Shown here: piece by piece, positions 52,315-62,895 of the stretch
Layout of the letters: the number at the start of each line of letters is the position of its first letter
How positions within the stretch are numbered: position 1 is the stretch's first letter
Source of the DNA: Phytophthora colocasiae
Taxonomy: Eukaryota > Oomycota > Peronosporomycetes > Peronosporales > Peronosporaceae
DNA: 64,000 nucleotides
Direction: 5' to 3'
Assembly (NCBI GenBank): GCA_018806915.1
Contig: JAGKQI010000097.1
Location: 434,001-498,000 of the forward strand
Position numbers and translations under genes: made by a program
The notes under the pieces: generated by a model
Database searches by the model: none
Told to the model about the DNA's origin: nothing
What the model saw: only the letters and a program-made list of their open reading frames with translations

Positions 52315-54178
52315 TCAACTTGATCCTGCTTCACAGGCCTCCTGTAGTTCAGCATGCAACTGCAATAAGAGCCGATGGTTTAGCTGATGTCTTGCATATT
52401 TCTCCAAATGACGCAACAGTGCAGGAAATGCCCACCGCTGAATGGGAAATTCAACCAGTAGCGGTACGATGTCGTGAGCGTATCCAGTACAGATGATAAT
52501 GGACAACAGCGACGCCCACGGACCCACACACGACACGGCTGACATCCAGTGCATACACAATTCACCCAGGGCTTCAGCCGCTGTATGGTCTGTACCATCT
52601 TCGTCTTCAGGCTCATCAGAGCGTTCCTCCTCTTTGATCAACCACAACCTCAAACAGTTCTGCACTTTGACGGGAAAAACAAGTCGAGACGGACCTCCAC
52701 GAGTCAACTGGAGTGTTAAGGAGGCAGGAAGGAATAGCATCGCCCCATGGTCTAGAAAGAGCTTGGTTATCACGTCTTGGATATCCTCAACACGCCGCAC
52801 TGTGACTGACACGAACAAACTGGTATCATCCTGTTTGTTGACAGTATTAAGGGGGTTGGCCGTTCCAAGGTCCAGTAGATCGCCGTATACACTTGTTAGA
52901 CATTGCAGAAGCATCTCCACGGTTCTTCTAGAGCCATATTGAGCTGCGTAGTGAGCTGGTGTCTCCAATTCCTCGGTCGTTGCTGTTAAATTGTCTCCAG
53001 CTGGGTCCAAATCGTTCAGCAACTCAATCAGAGCTGGATTATTCTGCTTGATGGCTCGATGTATCGGCGTTTCACCCTTCTCGTTACGGACAACCACAGA
53101 TGCGTACTTGTTCTCCACAATGTAACGCACCACTTCCTCTGCTCGGTACTCCACTGCTTGTAACAGAATTGCAGCTCCAAAGTCACGTCTCGTTGACGTC
53201 ACCACGCATTGATGGTGATTCAGGAACAACTGCAAAACGCTAAGGTTCTTCCTCTGTAACATCAACTTGAGTGGTGAAATGCCGTCTTTATCTTCCAGAT
53301 CGATATTAGCACCACGTGACAGTAATAAGTCTGTAACCAGTAATCCATCTTCTTCAATGCAGTAAAACAGAGGAGTCCTGCCAAGCTGCAACACAAAAAT
53401 CAGTTCTCAATCCTATCGTTTTGATGTTTACCTACCTCATCTTGTGCGTCTCTAACGGCATCTGTATCCAACAAGAACTTGGCCACTTCGTAGGCATCGT
53501 CACCTGTAGAACAATGCAACGCCGTCTTGCCGTCCTTACTACGGGCATCCACTGTAGCGCCGAACTGTAGCAACAGCTTGATCACCTTCAGGAGTATCTG
53601 CACCTGCTGCTCCTGCTCCTGACGACACTGTTTTAACTCAACATTAGCCACAACTCAATGGATTTGACCAGCCTTACGTACATCAACCACAGTGTTTCGC
53701 CGAACAGCTATACCGTCACGAAACACACACCGCATGGTCATGAGATTCAGGCGTAGAATTGCCACCATGATCGGAGTCAGACCACTGTCGTCGCCCACGT
53801 TAGGGTCCTGACTGGATTCCAGCAAGAAACGCATGATATCGAGACTTCCTTCCCATGCTGCAGTATGAAGTGCCGAAGCTCCAATTGTATCAAGGTGGAA
53901 GGAGTCCCAACTGCAGAATTTCGCCTGACGTCGGGCTCTTGAGTCCGATACTGAAGGTCTCACCTGCTGTTGAACGATTTAACAAGATTAGTTCGATGGT
54001 CGACGCAAGGGATTGTCGAGACACTTACCCGATTCAAGTCGAGCCACTCGGGGTACTGGTTCCACAGGTTGCGCATAGTTTCAACGTCGCCCTGAGCACC
54101 AGCAGCGAGCCATGCAGCGTGCACTTCCATCATGTCGTTCGAACTTGACGCTTCCATCTTCGAAAGTGGAAAATCCAA
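52315..54178 (-). CDS. Ankyrin-repeat protein 2 (four exons, about 565 aa)
   Basis: This is a paralogue of the 46221-48224 gene in opposite orientation. Exons on the minus strand are 54178-54029, 53966 (or 53963)-53682, 53627-53436 and 53385-52315, with GT-AG phase-0 introns of about 50-65 bases. The N-terminal AAWLAAGAQGDVETMRNLWN matches ankyrin protein 1. Repeats include TIGASALHTAAWEGSLDIMR, DGKTALHCSTGDDAYEVAKF, DGISPLKLMLQRKNLSVLQL, KGETPIHRAIKQNNPALIEL and TPAHYAAQYGSRRTVEMLLQ. The C-terminal domain (YAHDIVPLLVEFPIQRWAFP) also matches. The intron that splits exons 3 and 4 of gene 1 is absent here. The start may be 54178 or the second Met at 54157. Confidence 0.85.
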
Positions 54179-54520
54179 TTATGCTGGACTGATCCGGAAG
54201 GCCTTGCGCTGTGGACCTTCATCAACCTTGGGATCATGATGAACTAAACGCTCCAGACCGCACACGGACGAGTACCACGGCAAGCGGTTGCGGCAGTAGC
54301 GCAGATAAAAAGTCACGAAGGGAGGAAGGGCCAGCGATTTATAGGAACTGACGCCGGCAAACGAGTGTCTATAGGGTGCTGAAGTGCATTATTGAGACAG
54401 ACACATGTGCTCTCTGGTAAAATTCGCCATGATTTGCAAAATTGGATCGATACGAACACGGAGACGATGAACCTTCCGATAAATAATACCAGAAGATCCA
54501 AAATTTCACGGCGCAACCGA
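54179..54520. promoter_or_regulatory. Upstream region of ankyrin gene 2, now cut by gypsy-3
   Basis: This flank continues at 61197 across the gypsy-3 insertion. It lies between ankyrin gene 2 (minus) and the membrane-protein gene (plus), so it probably held a divergent promoter pair before the insertion. Confidence 0.35.
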
Positions 54521-54525
54521 TCCTG

Positions 54526-55035
54526 TGTGACGGAATGCTGTCGATAGCACTCCGTCGGCATTGAAGTGCAAGTTGATGCACTGTAGTGCAATCTACATAT
54601 CTCTACATGTACCCACTTTGTGATTGGCTAAAACTAGATTCTGGTATTATGCCATTGTGGTTTACGCCATTCAGCTGAGACATTGAGAGAGTCTCATTGG
54701 CTGAAATTCGAGAAGGTTCTCGAAGCTTGATTATGGGACGCCCAGGAGTCAAGTCAACATTGCTACGTGGAAGTTTATAGGAAAATCATTGGTAGATAGC
54801 CAAATCAGAAGATAGGAAAAGATAGGCTCTAGGATACATTCTACTGGATTTTTGAGAGAGCTCTGTGAGCCACCAGTTAGCTTAGGACCGTAAGAGCCTT
54901 CCTCATTTCAATTCACTTTTCAATTTACCAACAACCTCTCAGTGGCCCACCAACTGGTCACGCCTCCCTGGAGTCTTCGCTCCGCCGTCCAAGTCCGGCC
55001 TCCGCTTCCTCGCCCCGCGCGCCTACTGTGTTACA
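54526..55035 (+). repeat. Gypsy-3 5' LTR
   Basis: This 510-base LTR begins TGTGACGG and ends GTGTTACA. It is nearly identical to 60682-61191. Confidence 0.95.
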
Positions 55036-55369
55036 TAGTAGCGCTTGTCGGGTCAAGCTTCGCTCCATCGTCCAAGGTCGGGTCTCTCGTGGGCGGCATA
55101 GCCAGAAGCGAGTAGATCCTTGGCTATTAGCACCAGCCAATTGCTGGGGAAGTGCTAGGCCTAAAGGGGTCTCTTTTGGGTTGTCTTTGGGAGAGTTCGT
55201 GCCCATCACAGGTCAGGGAATCAACTTTGAAAGGTTGGTATATCTCTGCCTAGTGCACGTAACTCTTTGGTCGCTACTAGAAGCCGGTTCAGTGCTTGGA
55301 ACGCTCTTAAGTGCAGCTTTTATTTCCATCGCTCCCCGGTAGCTTCCAATTTACCCTTTCTTTTGGTGT

Positions 55370-55735
55370 ATGGGTCGGTACAAACCGAGCCACAACAAGA
55401 GTCGTAAAAGGAAGAGTCGTGAGCTCAACTTGACAGACAGTTCGAAACCACCTGTTGTCAAAGTTGTGAGACGAGCTCCTCTTCCTGATACGAGTCTTTT
55501 CGACTACCCTTACGACGCTGAGAAGTTCTCTAAGCTTCAAGAGGATCTGCTTAAGAATATCAAGAAGTCTCGTCGCATTACCCGTCGTTTCAAGAAACTG
55601 ACAAATCGTATTGAGGACGACGCGGTTGCAGAGAGAGTCAAGGGCTTACTTAACGAGATTTTCGTCGAGCTCGGACATCTTGAAGACATCACTACGATCA
55701 AGCTAGATCGCGAAGTAAGCAGTAGTCGTAACTAA
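55370..55735 (+). CDS. Small basic ORF upstream of gypsy-3 gag (121 aa)
   Basis: This intact frame inside the element starts MGRYKPSHNKSRKRKSREL. It has a Lys/Arg-rich N-terminus, a central KFSKLQEDLLKNIKKSRRIT helix and an acidic C-terminal half that may form a coiled coil. It precedes gag by 77 bases. Standard gypsy elements have no ORF in this place. The charge suggests nucleic acid or chromatin binding, which is inference. It is open, unlike gag and pol of the same copy. Confidence 0.55.
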   Translation: MGRYKPSHNKSRKRKSRELNLTDSSKPPVVKVVRRAPLPDTSLFDYPYDAEKFSKLQEDLLKNIKKSRRITRRFKKLTNRIEDDAVAERVKGLLNEIFVELGHLEDITTIKLDREVSSSRN

Positions 55736-55812
55736 AGAAAGGTTTTCTCCTTCTTTCATTGGATTTTTGGGTTTTATTGGATTGAGTTCGTGCTACGAAA
55801 AGTCCACTCGAA

Positions 55813-57041
55813 ATGTCATCTACACGTGGTAGATCGAGTGAGCGCGACTCTCCAAACCCGCGTCCGCGTAGAACGCCTCGAACGACTGCCAGGACGGCTC
55901 CTGATTCACTCCAGGGCCAACCGCAGGCGGCAGCCAGGACGGCACCTGATTCACACCAGGGCCATCCGCAGGCTACCGCGAGGACGGCTGAATTTCCACC
56001 GTGCCAACCGCAAGCAACCTCTAGGACTGCTCCTGATCCACAGGGCCAACCGCAAGCAACGGCTAGGACGGCTCCTGATCCACAGGGCCAACCGCAACCA
56101 ACGGCTAGGACGACTCCTGATCCACAGGGTCAACCGCAAGCTACGAATACGTCGTCGGGACAAGCAGGCGCAGCATCAGACACGATGTCGATGCAACAGC
56201 TGTTAGTTTACTTAACGCAGCAGCAACAGTCATACCAAGCCCAGATGCAAACCCAGTTGCAAGCACAGATGCAGCAGGCCAACGCAAGATTCGAATATCT
56301 AGTTGCGTCCAGGGGTGAGCAAAGAAAGAAGGATCCGCCTATGTATGAAGGCAAATACGGCGAAGATATTGAGTTATGGATCTTCGCCACCGAGCAGTAT
56401 TACGCAAGCAGACGCGGGTTGATGGAGGCAGATACATCGGATTTTGTGACGATGATCTCCAGCAACTTAGGCAAGTCAGTGCTGAATTGGTATCGCGCGT
56501 TTATCGCAGAGTGTGAGGGTACGAACGTACAGCCCACATGGTCGCTCTTCAAGGGAAGACTTCGCACTCGTTTCAGGCCGAAGGACTTCGAATATGATCT
56601 TCGCGAGAGGATGTTTCGTCTCAAACAGAATGAGACCATCCATGATTACGTCTCCAAGTTTCAAGACTTGCTATCACAGACAGAGTTGTCTATCAGCGAG
56701 TTGGAGAAGCGTTTCTTCTTTCAGAACGGTTTGCGAGAGGAGACAGCGAGGAAGATCAAGGAAGAGAGTCCTTCAACACTGCAAGATGCCATTGAGATTG
56801 CGTCGAATTTTGAGTTTGCGCACTACTCAGGAAAACCCCTAGAGCTCCTGCGAAGGGTTCGCAAGGATCATCAAGCTCAGGGCATCGTGCGTCTAAGTCG
56901 AAGCAGAATTCAAAGAGCTCCGACAAGAAGAAAGGCAAGAGCGATGATTGGAAAAAGACAGCTACGTGCAGAAACTGTGGCAAGTTTGGCCACATTTCTC
57001 CAGATTGTACTCAGCCAAAACGTACTGAAGCAAATCGGTAC
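55813..57041 (+). pseudogene. Gypsy-3 gag
   Basis: The frame starts MSSTRGRSSERDSPNPRPRR. Residues 26-111 are six tandem 14-15-residue repeats of the type ARTAPDPQGQPQAT. A Gln-rich linker and a capsid domain follow (MYEGKYGEDIELWIFATEQ, LFKGRLRTRFRPKDFEYDLR, LEKRFFFQNGLREETARKI). A one-base loss in AAAACCCC near 56838 moves the nucleocapsid into the pol frame, where a zinc knuckle CRNCGKFGHISPDC is found near 56980-57020. The product forms the particle and binds RNA. Confidence 0.85.
55888..56145 (+). repeat. Tandem 42-bp repeat in gypsy-3 gag
   Basis: Six degenerate units of about 42 bases encode Pro/Gln/Thr/Arg-rich repeats. The last three units are closest to each other. Confidence 0.85.
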
Positions 57042-60000
57042 ATGCAGGGCGCAGTGTATGCGATCCTAGAGGCTGAAGCTCGAGCATTCAAGACGGATGA
57101 CCAAGAGAGGCCCGTCACGATATTCATCGACAACGGCAGTAGCCTGAATGGCGTAACTGAGGAGTTGGTGAAGAAGCTTGAGTTGGATGTCACTGAAGGT
57201 GACATGATGCAAGTTGATCTCGGTTATGATCAAGTTGTGCATCGTCCACGTCGGACTGTAGAGATGTCTCTGCAGTTACCAGGGTTTCCTTTGACAACGG
57301 GAACATTCCAAGTCATGCCTGTTCCTGAAGGAAAGGATGTTGTTTTGGGCATGATGTGGCTGCGGGAGCAGAACCCTGATATCGACTGGAATACTGGACA
57401 GATTGCACCTCGCATCAAGGTGGAGAACACGCAGACTGTGAAGTTGAGACTGCCGAAGACTCGTCCAGCCCGTTGGATGGCAGGACAACGCCGCGCCAGA
57501 GTTGCGCAGGCCCGTGAGATCTTCAATTACTATCGGCAGCATGGCCACAACGGCCAGTTTGGGCGAACGAAGATTATTTCGTCCAAACAGTTCCAGCAGA
57601 TGTTGCGTAGGGACAAGGATATTGAGGCAGTGTTTGTCATCAATCCGCATGATTCGGAGAAGGCTGAACGCTTCAAGAGTCAAGGATGGGACGCTCTCAA
57701 GGATAATCCGGCGTATGAGACGCTACTGAAGTATGCGGATACGGTTTTCCGTACGGAACTTCCGAATGAGACACCGCCAGTACGGGAAGGAATTGAGCAC
57801 GAGATTTTGCTCAAACCCGGTACTCAACCGATTTCGGTCAAACAATGGCGCCAAAGTCCTGATCAGAGAAAAACGATTCAGGAATGGACCAAAGAGATGG
57901 TTCAGGCTGGCATCATTCGACCAAGTACGTCAGCGTTTTGTGCACCGACTTTCTGTGTGAAGAAACCAGTCGGATGGCGTATTGTGCACGATTATCGTCT
58001 ATTGAACTTGGCGACGATTTTACCAGCTATTCCTATGCCTCGCAAGGAAGATACCTTTGATGCGATGGCCGGTAGCTATTGGTATTCGTGCATGGACTTA
58101 CTTTGGGGTTATTACCAAGTGAAGTTACGAGAAGCAGATATACCTTTCACTGCTTTCTCGACCCCAGATGGTCTATTTGAATATCTCGTCACACCCATGG
58201 GGCTCAGTGGTAGCCCAGGAACCTTTAATCGACTGCTCCAAAGGTTTTCATGGATTTGAGTGATGTGGCGAAGATTTACTTCGATGATATCTACGTATAC
58301 ACGAAGGGTGAAGATGTGAACGACCACATCGCAGCACTGGACAGGTATTGAAGCGATGTGAAGAGCAGAAGCTCTACATCAAACTGTCCAAATGCCAATT
58401 TTGCGTGGATGAGATTCCATGCTTAGGCGACTTCGTCGGACGCAAGGGCGTTCGTATGGACCCAGATAAGGTGAAGATTATCGCCGAGTGGCCAGTCCCC
58501 AAGACCAAGAAGCAAATGGAGAGCTTCCTGGGGACAACGGTTTACGTTTCGAGATTTTGCAAGGATTTCGCGCAGTTTGCAGGTCCTTTGCATGAATGTA
58601 TCAAGGGAAAACGTTCTCGTGATGCTATCGAACTCGATGAGAACCAATTACACTGTTTTGACGAGCTTAAGAAGCGCTTGTCATCACCTCCGGTTCTCAG
58701 TCTTCCTGATTTCTCCAAACCTTTCGGAATTCGGATGGACGCCTCAAATTTCGCAATTGGGGGGGTCTTATTTCAAAAGGAGGGAGGGTTGGAACATCCA
58801 ATAGCCTATACGGGCAGAAAGATGAAGCCAGCAGAACTGAATTATCCAGTTCGCGAACAGGAACTACTCGCTATTATGCATGCGTTGAAGACATGGCGCG
58901 TGTATCTTCTCGACAAGCCATTCCTGGTGGAAACAGATCACAAGAGCATTGAGATGATTCTCACGCAGAAGACGACGAATCGACGCATTGCGCGGTGGTT
59001 CAACGAACTTGCGGAGTTTCAGCCTCTGTTCAAGTGGATTCCAGGAGAGACGAATGTAGTCGCAGATGCGATGTCGAGAAATCCTGAGTTCGAGCATAAG
59101 GCAGCGCAAGTGAGCCTGAAGGAACTTCTTGATACGGCTCAAAACCGTGAAATTGTGGCTACCATGGTCGAGAACAATATGACCGTGGCACAATCCGCAG
59201 TGAAGATGTACTCGTGGAACAAGGACTTGCAAGGACTTGTCAAGAAGCTACAGCTTGGAGACAAGGTTCCGCATTACTCGCTAAGATCATGGCGTGCTGT
59301 ATTATCAGACGCGTGAAGATGAGAGTCCTAGATTGTACATTCCCGATGACGAAGATCTGAAGAATCGAGTCATTTGTGAGAACCACGATGCAGTAACGGC
59401 AGGCCACCCAGGGTATTACAAGACCTATGTCGCAGTACGTGAGAAGTACTATTGGCCGAAGATGATGAAGTATATTCAGCGCTATGTGAACACTTGTGAA
59501 ATGTGTCAGCGCAACAAAGCGAGGCAGGTGAAGCCTCCCGGATTACTTCAACCGCTGGAGATACCACGAGGTAGATGGGTCGACATTTCAATGGATTTCA
59601 TTGTGTCTCTACCTCCCAGCAAGGATGGTTTGAATGCCATCATGGTCATTGTGGATCGATTGACCAAGCGTGCAAAGTTTATTGCGACGCAGAAGACAGA
59701 CAGCGCAGAGGATATTGCGAATGTTTTCATGAAGAGTTATGTAAGAGATCATGGCCTTCCGAAGACGATTGTGTCTGATCGTGACTCCAAATTTACGTCT
59801 AAGTTTTGGCAGGCTGTTATCACTGCTATGGGAACGCAGCATAACCTGTCATCGGCATTTAGGCCGCAGACGGATGGACAAACGGAACGTACAAACCGTT
59901 TTATCGGAGATTATCTTCGAGGTGTTATCAACCCAGCCCAGAATGATTGGGATGAGTTTCTTCATTTGGCAGAGTTCGCCTATAATCGGCGATTGCATGC

Positions 60001-60654
60001 TACGATTGGCATGTCACCATTTGAAGCGGATCTAGGATATATTCCATATATGTCCGACGATATCGCGGCAGATCCGGAGTTTAAGTTGGAGAAAGCAGCA
60101 AAAGAGTTTCTACTCCGACAGGAAGCCTTCCTCAAGGTCGCGCAAGACCGTATGAGTGAAGCACAGGAGCGCATGAAGCATTATTACGACAGGAACAGAC
60201 TTGTCCAAGACTTCAAAATTGGCGACATGGTGCTACTTAGATGGGAAGAATTTGGATATCCGTCATAAGGGGTACGCACAGTCGAAGAAGTTAGCTCGAG
60301 GTTCATTGGACCATTCCCGGTCCAGAAGAAGGTATCTCGAGACTCGTATGAGTTGGGATTATCGAAGAACCTGAAGTTGCATCCAATTTTCCATACATCA
60401 CTGTTGAAGCCGTACCGCAAGGACCCGAAGCGCAGGCAAAGGTGAACAAGGTTGTGTTAGCCGATGGAACTGAAGGGCAACTGGTCGAAGCCGTGATTAA
60501 CCACCGTAAGTACAAGGGGAAGCCGCAGTACAAGGTTTGGTGGTTAGGCGAGACCAAGAAGGAGGCCACATGGGAACCTGTTGAGAATCTGAAACAGATC
60601 CCTGGTCTCATCGACCTCTATTGGAAGTCCAAGAAGAGAGAGAATCCTTTCTAG
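57042..60654 (+). pseudogene. Gypsy-3 pol with C-terminal chromodomain
   Basis: The protease is at about 57110-57400; its active site reads IFIDNGSSLNG, with D-N-G instead of D-S/T-G. The reverse transcriptase (WRIVHDYRLLNLATILP, YWYSCMDLLWGYYQVKL) runs to a shift near 58245; its catalytic IYFDDIYVYT lies in another frame at 58270-58300. RNase H follows at 58700-59090 (RMDASNFAIGGVLFQ, ETDHKSIEMIL), and the integrase at 59294-60268 (HPGYYKTYVAVREKYYWP, ISMDFIVSLPPSKDGL, VSDRDSKFTSKFWQ, QTDGQTERTNR). The last frame, 60442-60654, is a chromodomain (VEAVINHRKYKGKPQYKVWW, EATWEPVENL), so this is a chromovirus. Frameshifts occur near 58245, 58345, 59290, 60235 and 60295. Confidence 0.92.
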
Positions 60655-60681
60655 GGGAGGCTCTTTCTCGAAGGGAGGTCA

Positions 60682-61191
60682 TGTGACGGAATGCTGTCGA
60701 TAGCACTCCGTCGGCATTGAAGTGCAAGTTGATGCACTGTAGTGCAATCTACATATCTCTACATGTACCCACTTTGTGATTGGCTAAAACTAGATTCTGG
60801 TATTATGCCATAGTGGTTTACGCCATTCAGCTGAGACATTGAGAGAGTCTCATTGGCTGAAATTCGAGAAGGTTCTCGAAGCTTGATTATGGGACGCCCA
60901 GGAGTCAAGTCAACATTGCTACGTGGAAGTTTATAGGAAAATCATTGGTAGATAGCCAAATCAGAAGATAGGAAAAGATAGGCTCTAGGATACATTCTAC
61001 TGGATTTTTGAGAGAGCTCTGTGAGCCACCAGTTAGCTTAGGACCGTAAGAGCCTTCCTCATTTCAATTCACTTTTCAATTTACCAACAACCTCTCAGTG
61101 GCCCACCAACTGGTCACGCCTCCCTGGGTCTTCGCTCCGCCGTCCAAGTCCGGCCTCCGCTTCCTCGCCCCCGCGCGCCTACTGTGTTACA
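60682..61191 (+). repeat. Gypsy-3 3' LTR
   Basis: This 510-base repeat of 54526-55035 is followed by TCCTG. Confidence 0.95.
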
Positions 61192-61196
61192 TCCTG

Positions 61197-61696
61197 GCAA
61201 CTTCAATGTCCGTGCGTGCGTAGCTGCTTTCTACTGATGGAGGATCATCGCCGAAAAGCCCGATGGAGGGCATGTACAACGTGTACTTACTGTTATCAGC
61301 AGTTTTGGTCGACTTAACGAAAGCAACAGCTTCAGGGAATTCATCCTGTGGATTTCAACACTTGATATGTCAGGCGTACAGTATTTCTTTGGTGGTCATC
61401 CTCAACAAAAGCTGCAAAATGTTTACAGCTACAGCAAGACCCAACCACAAAATCAGTTCGAACAGAAAAAACTGAGGCAACTTGTCTTGGACACTTAAAG
61501 TTAACTCCTACGCGTTTCACATGTCCAAAAGCAGAGGAAGCATATCGTCTTGTATGAGCGCCACAACAAACAGATTCACATACAGTATCTAAATCTGGAT
61601 CCAATTATCATTTTAACTGGTACGTTGAAATCTGTACACCACACCAATGATGTGATGGTGTGGTACGATCTTCCACGAAACGTCACAGTCTCCAAT
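61197..61696. other. Upstream region of the membrane-protein gene
   Basis: A short frame at 61263-61475 starts MEGMYNVYLLLSAVLVDLTK, which resembles a signal peptide but ends after 70 codons. It could be an upstream exon, but I found no splice pair that links it convincingly to the next gene. Confidence 0.3.
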
Positions 61697-61705
61697 ATGA
61701 CACCC

Positions 61706-62845
61706 ATGCAGCTTCTGACGTTGGTGCTTAGCTCTGCCTTGACGATCAGCCTTGGCTTCTCGACTGAAGTCGACGTGAATGCAATTAATTCTTTCCAATC
61801 GACTGGCTTGAATGACGTCGAAGCTCTCGTCCAGGAAGAAGCTCAAGTGATCAACACTCTGATCGAGTTAGATAACCAATTGGAAGAGACTTTCAAGTAT
61901 TTATCGAGTGCTAGTGGAGCTATGGAGATCGACGTGGTGATGACAGAAACAGACGGATCAAACTCTTGGATAGATGACAAAATTGTGGTTGAAATTCCTG
62001 AAAATATCAAGATTTCCGATGGATTAAAGGAAGAAATTAAACAAGAGATCGAGAATGAAATAGCTGATAAATTAGACGCGATAATTGTCGATGAAGCTGT
62101 AAAACCACAGCAAAATGTTAAGGACGAAAATGGCCCATTGCTGGATAAGGTGGCTCAACTCTATGAAGAAGAAGCGGAAGCTGAGAAGGAATTGGGGCAG
62201 ATGCAGGAAGAACTGGACAAGGCTTTACGTGGGTTACCGGAGAATGGTCCATCTGAGGAAATTGACATTATAGTGAGTGCGACACATGATGAAGATCAAG
62301 TGGAAGTGGTAGATGAAGAGATTGTCATCGTTATTCCAGCATCGACAGGTAGTGGACCACGACTAACAGACGAAACGAAGGAGGAACTGGAAGAACAAGT
62401 TGTCAACGACGCAGCAAATGCCCTTGGAACGATCATCCTGAAGGATTTTATCAACCCCCCAGTGCCACAAGCCGCTTTCCCATATTCCCCGAGACTTGAA
62501 GGAGATTCACAGACGTTGCAGGTTCCAGTGGAGGCTGTGCAGGCTCAATGGGATGCAGTTGATACTCCAGAGGTTAAACCAGCGCTTCGCAGAGAAAGAG
62601 CCACTACGACGGCTCACACTGGCTTCGAACATCCGATTTTCACTCCACCTCACTGGCAAATGCCTGATGAGCAACTCTGGACTATGAAGCTGTCGATGCT
62701 CACGTCCATTTCGTGTTTAACGCTTCTGGTGATAGTCGGCGTCTGGACGGGGGTACGTCGCTCTCGTCGCGTTATCTTGACTGACAGTAACTTCCGCTGG
62801 GCTGAAGCTGTCGAGTACATGGACGCATTCCCGTATGAAGAGTAA
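61706..62845 (+). CDS. Predicted type I membrane protein with duplicated acidic module (379 aa)
   Basis: The longest frame begins at 61550. I prefer the ATG at 61706 (61697 is an alternative) because it yields a signal peptide, MQLLTLVLSSALTISLGFS, followed by TEVD. Residues 40-135 and 151-252 are two copies of one module. Each is a Glu-rich helix, a strand-like EIDVVMTETDG or EIDIIVSATHD, then KIVVEIP or EIVIVIP, an acidic helix (EEIKQEIENEIADKLDAIIV or KEELEEQVVNDAANALGTII), and a closing VKP or NPP. A transmembrane helix spans about 329-350 (LTSISCLTLLVIVGVWTGV), followed by a basic stop-transfer RRSRR and a 25-residue tail. The module is unknown to me. The gene converges on the PDZ-ankyrin gene with 50 bases between stops. 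Confidence 0.7.
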   Translation: MQLLTLVLSSALTISLGFSTEVDVNAINSFQSTGLNDVEALVQEEAQVINTLIELDNQLEETFKYLSSASGAMEIDVVMTETDGSNSWIDDKIVVEIPENIKISDGLKEEIKQEIENEIADKLDAIIVDEAVKPQQNVKDENGPLLDKVAQLYEEEAEAEKELGQMQEELDKALRGLPENGPSEEIDIIVSATHDEDQVEVVDEEIVIVIPASTGSGPRLTDETKEELEEQVVNDAANALGTIILKDFINPPVPQAAFPYSPRLEGDSQTLQVPVEAVQAQWDAVDTPEVKPALRRERATTTAHTGFEHPIFTPPHWQMPDEQLWTMKLSMLTSISCLTLLVIVGVWTGVRRSRRVILTDSNFRWAEAVEYMDAFPYEE

Positions 62846-62895
62846 GAAGTCAACTTTCAGCTTCGTTTTTCCTTGTTTTTGCATGATTTCAATGA

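Larger units (their letters stand above)
54526..61191 (+). mobile_element. Gypsy-3, chromodomain Ty3/gypsy retrotransposon
   Basis: This 6666-base element has 510-base LTRs and perfect TCCTG target duplications (54521-54525, 61192-61196). A purine tract (GAAGGGAGGTCA) ends at 60681. The order is: extra small ORF, gag, protease, reverse transcriptase, RNase H, integrase, chromodomain. The LTRs show one substitution and two single-base gaps by eye, so this is the youngest-looking LTR element in the window. Gag-pol nevertheless contains several frameshifts. Confidence 0.96.

Noticed and set aside
52493..52942. Plus-strand ORF of 149 codons
   Set aside because: Antisense to the last exon of ankyrin gene 2, whose exon structure is supported by a paralogue.
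61263..61475. Short ORF with a signal-peptide-like start as the first exon of the membrane-protein gene
   Set aside because: The downstream frame has its own signal peptide at 61706, and no clean GT-AG pair joins the two in frame.
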